36,326 nucleotides of DNA from an uncultured Microbulbifer sp. GTDB lineage: Bacteria > Pseudomonadota > Gammaproteobacteria > Pseudomonadales > Cellvibrionaceae. The stretch spans positions 1 through 36,326 of the forward strand of contig NZ_CAJXKH010000031.1 of assembly GCF_913055755.1 (NCBI RefSeq), written 5' to 3'. The position numbers and the translations under genes were made by a program. A model generated the notes under the pieces. That model made no database searches. It worked only from the letters and a program-made list of their open reading frames with translations, and was not told where the DNA came from. Positions 1-10,691 of this stretch are shown piece by piece (the first letter of the stretch is position 1; every line of letters starts with the position of its first letter).

Positions 1-81
1 ACCGGGCAGACCGCAGAGCACTACCGCCAGCGGGTAATGGAATTCCAGCGCCGCAAGGCCCTGGCCCGGGCGCAGGCGTAA
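1..81 (+). CDS. zipA: Cell division protein ZipA, C-terminal end (partial)
   Basis: Frame 1 is open from the first base and stops at TAA 79-81, giving the last 26 residues of a protein. The tail (around HYRQRVMEFQRRKALARAQA) resembles the basic helical end of the FtsZ-binding domain of ZipA, which in Escherichia coli ends in a similar Tyr/Arg/Lys-rich helix. ZipA anchors FtsZ to the inner membrane during septation. The identification rests mainly on the position directly before ligA, an order conserved in many gammaproteobacteria. The codons here are GC-rich, unlike the sequence that begins immediately after the stop codon. Confidence 0.75.
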   Translation, partial: TGQTAEHYRQRVMEFQRRKALARAQA

Positions 82-2232
<2,151 letters not shown>

Positions 2233-2246
2233 TCGTTCTGAATGAA

Positions 2247-2271
2247 AAAACAGCATAAATTCTGCTGTTTT
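2247..2271 (+). terminator. Hairpin after ligA
   Basis: A 9-bp perfect stem (AAAACAGCA with TGCTGTTTT) and a 7-base loop begin 15 bases after the ligA stop. The descending arm ends in four T residues followed by CTCC. The stem is AT-heavy, so this is at best a modest intrinsic terminator. Confidence 0.5.
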
Positions 2272-2454
2272 CTCCGGCAATCTGGAAATGCGAACCCGGT
2301 GGCGATTTGTCTCCACTGGGTGGTGGCTTTCTCGCGGTTGCGCCGTTAAAGTTGGCAGCAAGAGTGATATTGCATCAGTGTATTTATTGACCCGGTGACA
2401 TCGCTGACCGGGTCAGATTCAGGCGCGTTGCTGCCTTCGCGAGGATTGTGCAGA

Positions 2455-2889
2455 GTGATTCAGGGCGATCAGGAATCTATTGTCTACGGCTGTATCAAAG
2501 ACAGTAACAGCCTGGCCGGTGGCAGTGAGCGCCGCCGGGTGAATCGCGAAGCGGTACTCGCGCTGCCCAGTGCCGATGAGTGGCCATTTCTGTGCCGCGA
2601 CATGTTTTCCATTCCCACCATCAAGGTCAAGCAATCCCAGTACCAGACCGATGTGATTCACTTTGGTGCTTCCTATCGCGCAGTGGAGTACGAGTGGAAT
2701 CACTGGATCCAGAAGTTCGAGGAACTGCTGCGCAGCATGTACTGGGTCTCCGCGACCGTGCACCTGGAAACCGAACTCTCCGGTACCCACTCCTTCACCT
2801 GGGAGGCCGCAGGCCTGTATCACGAGCCCGGTTGCGGTGATATGCAGGTGCGCTGTGAATGGACCCAGGAAGGGCGCGTCAGCGTCTGA
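2455..2889 (+). CDS. Unknown protein, 144 residues
   Basis: I do not recognise the family. The frame is open from a GTG at 2395, but I prefer the GTG at 2455: it has GAGGA nine bases upstream and the protein then starts MIQGDQESIVYG. The product is soluble (no signal peptide or membrane segment), with a WNHWIQKFEELLRSMYW stretch rich in aromatic residues and a C-terminal part containing CGDMQVRCEW. Codon use is GC-rich and normal for the window. It lies 97 bases before fumC in the same direction and may be co-transcribed with it. The reading frame and the ribosome binding site support a real gene; function is unknown. Confidence 0.65.
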   Translation: MIQGDQESIVYGCIKDSNSLAGGSERRRVNREAVLALPSADEWPFLCRDMFSIPTIKVKQSQYQTDVIHFGASYRAVEYEWNHWIQKFEELLRSMYWVSATVHLETELSGTHSFTWEAAGLYHEPGCGDMQVRCEWTQEGRVSV

Positions 2890-2986
2890 GCGCCTGGCTC
2901 ACCATTTCCATTTGCGCATTTCCGGCGCTACCCTTTCCGTTCGGTAAAGCTCTAGCCCTGTATCACAGGGGGCAAAGGATCAATGC

Positions 2987-4396
<1,410 letters not shown>

Positions 4397-4407
4397 GTGC
4401 AAGGACC

Positions 4408-4533
4408 TCACGTCAGCAGCAGGATCCCGAGCAACAGGGATCCCAGCGCGAGTGCCAGGCATTCGATCCAGATGCCCAGTTTGCGCAGTGTGGAACGGTC
4501 TTCTGCGCGGTAGAGCAAGTGCTGTTTTTTCAT
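4408..4533 (-). CDS. Small single-pass membrane protein, 41 residues
   Basis: Begins MKKQHLLYRAEDRSTLRKLG and ends in a continuous hydrophobic stretch of about 20 residues (IWIECLALALGSLLLGILLLT), so it is probably a single transmembrane helix with a short basic cytosolic N-terminus. The frame continues upstream to 4590, but the internal ATG at 4533 is preceded by GGAG with an 8-base spacing and is the better start. It converges on fumC with 11 bases between the two stops. A 7-bp hairpin (4560-4578) lies in its 5' leader. The function is unknown. Confidence 0.55.
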   Translation of the reverse strand: MKKQHLLYRAEDRSTLRKLGIWIECLALALGSLLLGILLLT

Positions 4534-4779
4534 CGTCTGCTCTCCATCAAACCCCTGGAGGCAGTCTGTGAGACTGCCTGCCGTTGACACTGCGGGAACG
4601 ATGATTCACGATTCTGCGCCGCAAACGGCAGGTATCTAATGGACTCGTTCGCAGGTCTCGACGGCAATCCAGCTCGACTCGGGCCTGTGTCTGACAAAGC
4701 CCTGCTTCCTATAGTATTTAGGGTAGTGTTGTCGATCCGTAGCGACCAACCATTCATTTTACTGAAGAAGTACTCCGAT

Positions 4780-4986
4780 ATGGCCCCGAAACGCCGTCGA
4801 TCCTTTATTACCAGTGTCCTTGCCTGTGTTGCGTTTATCGCCGCGGCCATCTGGAGCTGGGACCTGCCGGTTTCCGATGTCGCCAGTTACCTGGTGCTGA
4901 TGCTGGTTTTTCTTGCCGTGATCGTCGCTGCGGCGGTGGGCTTTGGTGCATTCCTCAACTGGTTGCGCAATCGCAGAAACAAGTAA
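4780..4986 (+). CDS. Small two-helix membrane protein, 68 residues
   Basis: The sequence starts MAPKRRRSF and has two hydrophobic segments (about 10-29 and 36-60), ending in the basic tail NWLRNRRNK; this pattern suggests a helical hairpin in the inner membrane. The frame is open from 4639, but the ATG at 4780 follows a GAAGAAG ribosome binding site and marks where the membrane protein begins. The TAA stop (4984-4986) directly abuts the ATG of the next gene (4987), so the two are almost certainly one operon. I do not recognise the family; a sensor or partner role for the regulator would be guesswork. Confidence 0.6.
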   Translation: MAPKRRRSFITSVLACVAFIAAAIWSWDLPVSDVASYLVLMLVFLAVIVAAAVGFGAFLNWLRNRRNK

Positions 4987-6054
4987 ATGGCAAGTGCTGG
5001 CGAAGAAGATATTCGCATTCCCATTGCCTATGTCCAGCGATTGCTGGATGAGGCGGCCAGGAACGGCTGCGATCGGGCGGAGCTGCTGGCGTCCGTGGAT
5101 ATTGCAGAGAGTGAGCTCGAGGGCACTGCAGCTTTTTCCGCGGTGAGATACGGCCGCCTGTACCAGCGCGTGATGTGGCTGGCCCAGGACGAGTGGTTCG
5201 GCATGCTCAGTGGCGGGCGCGTGCGCTCCGGCTCCTTCCGCCTGTTGTGCCTGACGGTGGTCAACTGTGCCACGGTTCGCCAGGCAATTACCCTCAGCGC
5301 GGAATTTATGGAAATCTGCCGCGGCTTCCGGGTGAAGCCGCAACTGGAATCGGCAAATGGGCGCGACCGCGTCGTCATCACCGGCATCAGTTCCCTCGCC
5401 GAGGGCGAGTTTGCCGCGCTGTTGGCAGAGACCAGCCCCGGGGTAATTCGCACCACACTGGCGGTCTGGCACCGCTTCTACTGCTGGCTGGTGGGGCGGG
5501 AAATCCCCCTGGCCAAGCTGCATTTCTCCTTTCCCTGCCCGGAAGAGTTCCTGGCCCTGGCCCAGAGCGAGGCGGAAGAGCTGCTGTTCGACCAGCCCTG
5601 CAACGCACTGGAATACGAGAGCCGTTATCTCGACTACCCAATCGTGCAGAATCCGCAGACGGTGGAGGATTTTATCCGCACCGCGCCTTACCACCTGGTG
5701 ATCAGTGACGGCAACGCCAACAGCATCAAGACCAAGGTAAAGACGATTCTCAACCGCGACGTGAGCGAGTCGATGCCCGCCGCGGAAGCGGTGGCGGAGC
5801 GGCTCAATATGTCGGTGACTACTTTGCGCCGGCGCCTGCAGCAGGAAAATACGTCTTACCAAAAGCTCAAGGACGAGTGTCGGATGGAAGCGGCATTCCA
5901 CTACCTGAGCTGCCCGGACCTCTCCAATACCCAGATTGCGGAGATGCTCGGTTTTGACGAGGCCAGTGCATTTTTCCGCGCGTTCAAGAAGTGGACCGGA
6001 GTAACGCCGGGTGAATACCGCAAGAGTCACCGCACCACGGTTCCGGCTTCCTGA
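4987..6054 (+). CDS. AraC-family transcriptional regulator (OruR/ArgR-like architecture)
   Basis: 355 residues. The N-terminal two thirds resemble the Arabinose_bd-type domain of PF12625, used for effector sensing in OruR-like regulators. The C-terminal 95 residues or so hold two helix-turn-helix motifs; AEAVAERLNMSVTTLRRRLQ and TQIAEMLGFDEASAFFRAFKKWTGVTPGEYR are the classical AraC signature. It starts immediately after the small membrane protein gene. The next gene downstream is an acyl-CoA dehydrogenase in the same direction, separated by about 390 bases. Regulators of this type often control nearby catabolic genes, so control of the fatty-acid genes is possible, but nothing in the sequence proves it. 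Confidence 0.9.
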   Translation: MASAGEEDIRIPIAYVQRLLDEAARNGCDRAELLASVDIAESELEGTAAFSAVRYGRLYQRVMWLAQDEWFGMLSGGRVRSGSFRLLCLTVVNCATVRQAITLSAEFMEICRGFRVKPQLESANGRDRVVITGISSLAEGEFAALLAETSPGVIRTTLAVWHRFYCWLVGREIPLAKLHFSFPCPEEFLALAQSEAEELLFDQPCNALEYESRYLDYPIVQNPQTVEDFIRTAPYHLVISDGNANSIKTKVKTILNRDVSESMPAAEAVAERLNMSVTTLRRRLQQENTSYQKLKDECRMEAAFHYLSCPDLSNTQIAEMLGFDEASAFFRAFKKWTGVTPGEYRKSHRTTVPAS

Positions 6055-6100
6055 GGGTTTTCCAAGAGTCCAGATTTTCCACCACTGAAACATCCGCGAA

Positions 6101-6214
6101 GGCGCCGATGCCGGGTGCTGCCTTGTGAGACCTGCACCGCCATGGATGGCGGTGCAGAGCCCCCAGGGATGGGTTCACGGCGTGTCTCACAAGGCAGCAC
6201 CCGGTAGCGGTGCC
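6101..6214. repeat. Nested inverted repeat, probably a dispersed element
   Basis: Outer arms 6111-6131 and 6184-6204 are perfect 21-bp reverse complements. Complementarity continues imperfectly to 6101 and 6214. Inside sits a second perfect hairpin, 12 bp (6132-6143 with 6146-6157) around GG, followed by a single-stranded stretch (AGCCCCCAGGGATGGGTTCA). The whole therefore forms a cruciform or a two-level stem. It has no coding sense: reading frames through it are arginine- and proline-rich junk. The design resembles short palindromic interspersed elements that occur in many copies in marine gammaproteobacteria. Copy number cannot be judged from this window, where only one copy is present. 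Confidence 0.75.
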
Positions 6215-6320
6215 GCCACGAAAATCCGAACAGCGCACCGTATCCGTGCGCGCCGAACCAAACCTTATCTGACTATCCCGTCGCATTTCCGCGCCGCATT
6301 TTGTTACCGCTTTGGACGGA

Positions 6321-6338
6321 TTTCGCCATAGAGCGAAA
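6321..6338. promoter_or_regulatory. Candidate operator upstream of acyl-CoA dehydrogenase
   Basis: TTTCGC (6321-6326) and GCGAAA (6333-6338) form a perfect 6-bp dyad with a 6-base spacer, 110 bases before the acyl-CoA dehydrogenase start and just ahead of an AT-rich stretch (TTACTATTAT, from 6349) that could hold a -10 element. The spacing fits a dimeric repressor site. It does not match a regulator motif I know well, and such dyads can arise by chance. Confidence 0.25.
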
Positions 6339-6448
6339 CGGGCAATTCTTACTATTATGAATGAAACCAATATATGGGTCACAAATGCGGCCCGCGGGCG
6401 CCTTCGCCCGAGAAGACAACAAATTGCGAGAAATAGAGGGTACACAGA

Positions 6449-8242
6449 ATGAGCGAGATCAAGATTCCGCTGCGCGACATGCGTTTTGCCATGCGCGAAA
6501 TGCTGAACTGGGATCAGCACTACGCATCCCTGGGATACGAAGATGCGAGTCCGGACGTAGTGGACGCCATTCTGGAAGAGGGCGCCAAGTTCTGTGAAAA
6601 CATCCTCGCCCCCATCAATCAGATCGGCGACCAGCAGGGCTGTACCTGGAATGACGGTGAAGTCACCACTCCGGAAGGTTTCAAGGAAGCCTACCAGCAG
6701 TTCGTGGAAGCCGGCTGGCCGTCCCTGGCACACAGTGTCGACCACGGTGGCCAGGGCCTGCCGCCCTCACTGGGCACCGTCCTGAGCGAAATGGTGGGTA
6801 CCGCCAACTGGTCCTGGGGTATGTACCCGGGCCTGTCACACGGTGCCATGAACACCCTGGAGGCCCACGGTACCGACGCACAGAAGCACACCTACCTGAC
6901 CAAGCTGGTAGAAGGTAGTTGGACCGGGACCATGTGCCTGACCGAGCCGCACTGCGGTACCGACCTGGGTATCCTGCGCACCAAGGCCGAGCCCAACGCA
7001 GACGGCTCCTACGCCATCACCGGTACCAAAATTTTCATCTCCGCCGGCGAACACGACATGGCGGAGAACATCGTGCACATCGTCCTCGCGCGCCTGCCCG
7101 ATGCACCGGCGGGTACCAAGGGTATCTCCCTGTTTATCGTGCCGAAATTCATGCCCAACGAAGACGGTTCCCTGGGTGAGCGCAACGGCGTCAGCTGTGG
7201 CTCCCTGGAGCACAAGATGGGTATCCACGGCAACGCCACCGCGGTACTGAACTTTGACGGCGCCAAAGGTTTCCTGATCGGCCCGCCGAACAAGGGCCTG
7301 AACTGCATGTTCACCTTCATGAACACCGCGCGCCTGGGCACCGCCCTGCAGGGCGTCGCACACGCGGAAGCGGGCTTCCAGAAGTCCCTGGCCTACGCCA
7401 AAGACCGCCTGCAGATGCGCTCCCTGAGTGGCCCGAAGAACCCGGAAGGCGCCGCCGACCCGATCATCGTGCACCCGGACGTACGCCGCATGCTGCTGAC
7501 CCAGAAAGCCTTCTCCGAAGGTGGTCGCATGCTGACCATGCTGTGCGCGCAGCAGGTGGACCGCACTCAGGTGGGGTCCGAAGAGGACAAGAAGGAAGCC
7601 GACGACCTGCTGGCTTTCCTGACGCCGATTGCCAAGGCCTTCCTGACCGAGACCGGCTGCGAGTCCGCCAACCTGGGCATGCAGTGCTTCGGTGGTCACG
7701 GTTACATCGCCGAGTGGGGTATGGAGCAGAACGTGCGTGACGCGCGTATCTCCACCATCTACGAAGGCACCACCGGCATCCAGGCGCTGGACCTGCTGGG
7801 CCGCAAGGTACTGATGAGCCAGGGTGAACTGCTGCGCAAGTTCACCAAGGTGGTACACAAGTTCTGCCAGGCGGAAATCGACAATGAGGCGCTGGCCCCG
7901 TTCGTCGCCAGACTGCAGGAAATCAACCAGCAGTGGGGCGAGCTGACCATGCATGTGGGCGCCAAGGCGATGGAAAACCCCGATGAAGTGGGTGCCGCCT
8001 CCGTGGACTACCTGATGTATTCCGGTTACGCGGTGCAGGCTTACCTGTGGGCGCTGGCGGTAAAAGTTGCGAACGAAAAGCTTGCAGCTGGCACCGGCGA
8101 AGAGGATTTCTACCGCGCCAAACTGGCCACCGCTCGTTTCTTCTATGACCGCATCCTGCCGCGCACCGCGGCCCACGCGAGCGCCATGCAGAGCGGGGCG
8201 GACAACCTGATGAGTCTGGACGCAGAGCACTTCGTATTCTGA
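6449..8242 (+). CDS. Acyl-CoA dehydrogenase, large FadE/DmdC-like form
   Basis: FAD-dependent first step of fatty-acid beta-oxidation, converting acyl-CoA to 2-enoyl-CoA. The 597-residue length and C-terminal extension (about 460-597, AcylCoA_dh_C type) place it with the long Pseudomonas FadE1/FadE2 and the DmdC-like enzymes, not the 380-residue mitochondrial type. Visible motifs: CLTEPHCGTDLG (163-174) in the middle domain for flavin and substrate binding, GGHGYIAEWG (415-424), and the catalytic base Glu439 in IYEGTTGIQA. GAGGG lies about 10 bases before the ATG. It is followed by its own strong terminator, so it forms a single-gene unit. Chain-length preference and a methylmercaptopropionyl-CoA (DMSP pathway) role cannot be told apart here; with fadD and an SCP2 gene alongside, lipid oxidation is more likely. 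Confidence 0.93.
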   Translation: MSEIKIPLRDMRFAMREMLNWDQHYASLGYEDASPDVVDAILEEGAKFCENILAPINQIGDQQGCTWNDGEVTTPEGFKEAYQQFVEAGWPSLAHSVDHGGQGLPPSLGTVLSEMVGTANWSWGMYPGLSHGAMNTLEAHGTDAQKHTYLTKLVEGSWTGTMCLTEPHCGTDLGILRTKAEPNADGSYAITGTKIFISAGEHDMAENIVHIVLARLPDAPAGTKGISLFIVPKFMPNEDGSLGERNGVSCGSLEHKMGIHGNATAVLNFDGAKGFLIGPPNKGLNCMFTFMNTARLGTALQGVAHAEAGFQKSLAYAKDRLQMRSLSGPKNPEGAADPIIVHPDVRRMLLTQKAFSEGGRMLTMLCAQQVDRTQVGSEEDKKEADDLLAFLTPIAKAFLTETGCESANLGMQCFGGHGYIAEWGMEQNVRDARISTIYEGTTGIQALDLLGRKVLMSQGELLRKFTKVVHKFCQAEIDNEALAPFVARLQEINQQWGELTMHVGAKAMENPDEVGAASVDYLMYSGYAVQAYLWALAVKVANEKLAAGTGEEDFYRAKLATARFFYDRILPRTAAHASAMQSGADNLMSLDAEHFVF

Positions 8243-8257
8243 GTCCGATAGAAAACG

Positions 8258-8289
8258 ACACCGCCGCCGGAAACTGCGGCGGTGTTTTT
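8258..8289 (+). terminator. Intrinsic terminator of acyl-CoA dehydrogenase gene
   Basis: Ten-base GC-rich stem (ACACCGCCGC with GCGGCGGTGT), 8-base loop and a run of T residues, 16 bases after the stop codon. A textbook intrinsic terminator. Confidence 0.92.
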
Positions 8290-8344
8290 GATTCTGCGGT
8301 CGGCCAACGTAGGTTGGCCGCAAGGTTGGTACCCCGGAGTAGCG

Positions 8345-8674
8345 ATGCAATTACCGGCACACATACTCGAGCGCCTGCAACGACTTACTTGTCTGCCTGC
8401 AACCACTCGGGTACAGTTTCGATTGCCGGATGGCAGCGATTTTTACCTGCTGGTTGGCGGCGAAAACGGTGCTGAAACGGGACCGCTTTCCGCCATCCAA
8501 ACCATGGGGCAGATAACAGATCCGCATTTGGAACTGGAGATGTCATTTGACACCCTGAAAGACATCATTGACGGGTCACTCAGTGCACGGCATGCGTTCC
8601 TGCTCGGTGATATCCGTTACACCGGGGACAGGGAGTTGGCAGCGGCGCTGGCAGATCTTTTTCGCGTCAACTGA
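8345..8674 (+). CDS. SCP2 sterol-binding domain protein
   Basis: 109 residues forming essentially one SCP2 domain (PF02036 type): RVQFRLPDGSDFYLLVGGENG, then the acidic DPHLELEMSFDTLKDIIDGSLSA region and the closing LLGDIRYTGD strand. Such small proteins bind lipids or fatty acyl chains in a hydrophobic tunnel and are thought to carry them. The frame extends upstream to 8282, but that would start inside the preceding terminator; the ATG at 8345 has CGGAG five to six bases upstream. A perfect 8-bp hairpin (8301-8308 with 8313-8320) lies in the leader. The position between the acyl-CoA dehydrogenase and fadD supports a lipid-handling role. Confidence 0.8.
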   Translation: MQLPAHILERLQRLTCLPATTRVQFRLPDGSDFYLLVGGENGAETGPLSAIQTMGQITDPHLELEMSFDTLKDIIDGSLSARHAFLLGDIRYTGDRELAAALADLFRVN

Positions 8675-8986
8675 TCCTCTCTGTAGATAAGTTTCGACAC
8701 CCCTGGCGATTGGCGGACAGCATCTCCGTTCGCCAGTGGAGACAATCAGATCAAACAATAATTAACAGTCCGTTGGGCCCGTAAACCGGGAAATTCGACT
8801 ATAAACGGACATGGAGAATGTCGAGTTCAAGTTCAGCCTGATTTTCTGAAAATGAAAGTCGTGTCACGGTTTCAGAGCGTGGCCGGGCATTCTCTTTCGG
8901 AGCCAGGAATTGCTGCGCGTTTTGTGGGCAGTTATGAACCGGAACCGCTTCGCCACCACAAAAACAACAGCATTGGGAGAATAAAG
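8675..8986. other. Intergenic region upstream of fadD
   Basis: About 310 bases with no convincing gene. A 7-bp inverted repeat (CTGGCGA about 8703, TCGCCAG about 8732) follows the SCP2 gene. An AT-rich patch includes TATAAA (8800-8805), which could be a -10 element for fadD, but I see no good -35 at the right distance. The fadD frame is open through the second half (from 8852), which leaves the fadD start open to question. Confidence 0.4.
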
Positions 8987-10624
8987 TTGGATATCGATCG
9001 CAGTATTCTAGACGTATTTACCGCCGCTGCCGCGAAATACGCTGACCGCCCCGCATTTACCTGCCTCGGACACACCCTCACTTTGGGCGATATCGATCGG
9101 CTCAGTGGCAACTTTGCCTCCTACCTGCAGAACAAGACCAACCTGAAGCCCGGCGACCGTATCGCGGTACAGCTGCCCAACGTGCTGCAATATCCAATTG
9201 CGGTTTTCGGTGCACTGCGCGCCGGTCTGGTGGTGGTGAATACCAACCCGCTGTACACCAAGCGCGAGCTCAAGCACCAGCTGAATGATTCCGGAGCCAA
9301 GGCACTGGTGGTGCTGGCGAATATTGCCGATACCGCGTCCGCGATCATTCCGGAAACCTCGGTGGAGCAGGTGATCGTCAGTGAAATCGCGGATATGCAT
9401 CCGCCGGTGAAACGCCTGCTGATCAACAGCGTGGCCAAGTACATCAAGAAAATGGTGCCGGAATACCACTTTGCCAACCGCGTGGCCTTCCGCGATGCGA
9501 TGTCCGCGGGTGCCGCGCAGCCCCACGAAGACGTGCAGCGCGGCCCGGATGATGTTGCTGTGCTGCAGTACACCGGTGGTACCACGGGTGTTGCCAAGGG
9601 CGCCATGCTCACCAATCGCAACCTGGTGGCAAATATGGAGCAGGTGCGCGAAGCACTCGGTGACTCCATGAAGGAAGGCGAAGAATTTTATGTGGCACCG
9701 CTGCCGCTGTACCACATTTACGCTTTCACCATTCACTGCATGTGTCTGTTTACCACCGGCAACCACTCGCTGCTGATTCCCAACCCGCGGGATATTCCCG
9801 GGTTTGTCAAAACCCTGAAAGGCAAGCGTTTTACCGGTTTCTGTGGCCTGAACACACTGTTCAATGGCCTGATGCGCTGCCCGGACTTTTCCAGCCTGGA
9901 CTTCAGCAAGCTGCACACCACCTGTTCCGGTGGTATGGCACTTACCCGTGACACTGCCAAGCGCTGGGAGCAGATGACCGGATGTGTGGTCACCGAAGGT
10001 TACGGTATGACCGAAACTTCTCCGGTGGTTTCTTTCAATCCGGCGGAAGCGGTGCAGCTGGGTACTGTCGGCGTCGCGGTTCCCGGTACCGAGGTGAAAG
10101 TCGTCGACGAAAACGGCAATGACCTGCCGAACAACAGTCCGGGCGAGCTGTGCGTGCGTGGCCCGCAGGTAATGAAAGGCTACTGGGAGCGCCCGGAAGC
10201 CACCGCCGATACCATCGATTCTGACGGCTGGCTGAAAACCGGCGATATGGCGGTGATCCAGGACGATGGTTACATCAAGATCGTCGATCGCAAGAAAGAC
10301 ATGATCATCGTGTCCGGCTTCAACGTTTATCCGAACGAAATCGAAGATATCGTCAGCGCCCACGAAAAGGTTACCGAGGCCGCCGCCATCGGTATTCCCG
10401 ACGAGCGCAGTGGTGAGATCGTGAAGCTGTTTATCGTCAAAGCCGACGAGTCACTGACGGAAGACGAAGTCATCGCCTACTGTCGCGAAAATATGACCGC
10501 GTACAAGGTGCCGAAGAAAATCGAATTCCGCGAGGATCTGCCGAAAACCAACGTCGGTAAAATCCTGCGTCGCGAACTCCGCGACGAGGAATTGAAAAAG
10601 GTTGAGGCGGCAACGCCGGCCTGA
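8987..10624 (+). CDS. fadD: Long-chain fatty-acid-CoA ligase FadD
   Basis: Activates fatty acids to acyl-CoA through an acyl-adenylate, at the inner membrane during uptake. ANL-superfamily motifs: P-loop YTGGTTGVAKG (195-205), GYGMTETSP (338-346), the FACS signature DGWLKTGD (413-420) with DRKKDMIIVSGFNVYP after it, and the catalytic Lys525 in NVGKILRREL. I chose the TTG at 8987 because GGGAGA stands seven bases upstream and the homologous region begins there (DIDRSILDVF). The protein is then 545 residues. An ATG at 8852 would give 590 residues but has no ribosome binding site, and its extra 45 residues do not resemble the usual FadD N-terminus. A strong terminator follows. Confidence 0.92.
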   Translation: MDIDRSILDVFTAAAAKYADRPAFTCLGHTLTLGDIDRLSGNFASYLQNKTNLKPGDRIAVQLPNVLQYPIAVFGALRAGLVVVNTNPLYTKRELKHQLNDSGAKALVVLANIADTASAIIPETSVEQVIVSEIADMHPPVKRLLINSVAKYIKKMVPEYHFANRVAFRDAMSAGAAQPHEDVQRGPDDVAVLQYTGGTTGVAKGAMLTNRNLVANMEQVREALGDSMKEGEEFYVAPLPLYHIYAFTIHCMCLFTTGNHSLLIPNPRDIPGFVKTLKGKRFTGFCGLNTLFNGLMRCPDFSSLDFSKLHTTCSGGMALTRDTAKRWEQMTGCVVTEGYGMTETSPVVSFNPAEAVQLGTVGVAVPGTEVKVVDENGNDLPNNSPGELCVRGPQVMKGYWERPEATADTIDSDGWLKTGDMAVIQDDGYIKIVDRKKDMIIVSGFNVYPNEIEDIVSAHEKVTEAAAIGIPDERSGEIVKLFIVKADESLTEDEVIAYCRENMTAYKVPKKIEFREDLPKTNVGKILRRELRDEELKKVEAATPA

Positions 10625-10632
10625 TCAAGCAT

Positions 10633-10661
10633 AAAAAAGCCCGCTGCAAGCGGGCTTTTTT
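10633..10661. terminator. Bidirectional terminator between fadD and the M28 peptidase gene
   Basis: Perfect 12-bp stem AAAAAAGCCCGC / GCGGGCTTTTTT with a TGCAA loop. It has a T-run on both strands and lies between converging genes, so it should end both transcripts. Confidence 0.93.
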
Positions 10662-10691
10662 ATTTGGCGTTGTCTGGCCGGGAAAAGGCTT

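Noticed and set aside
6125..6331. Short frame through the nested repeat
   Set aside because: Lies in the repeat element and has no ribosome binding site or plausible protein composition.
6321..6338. The TTTCGC/GCGAAA dyad as a PsrA operator
   Set aside because: It does not fit the GAAAC/GTTTC type of palindrome I associate with PsrA; kept only as an unnamed low-confidence operator.
8800..8805. TATAAA as a fadD promoter
   Set aside because: No -35-like sequence at a usual distance; noted only in the intergenic entry.
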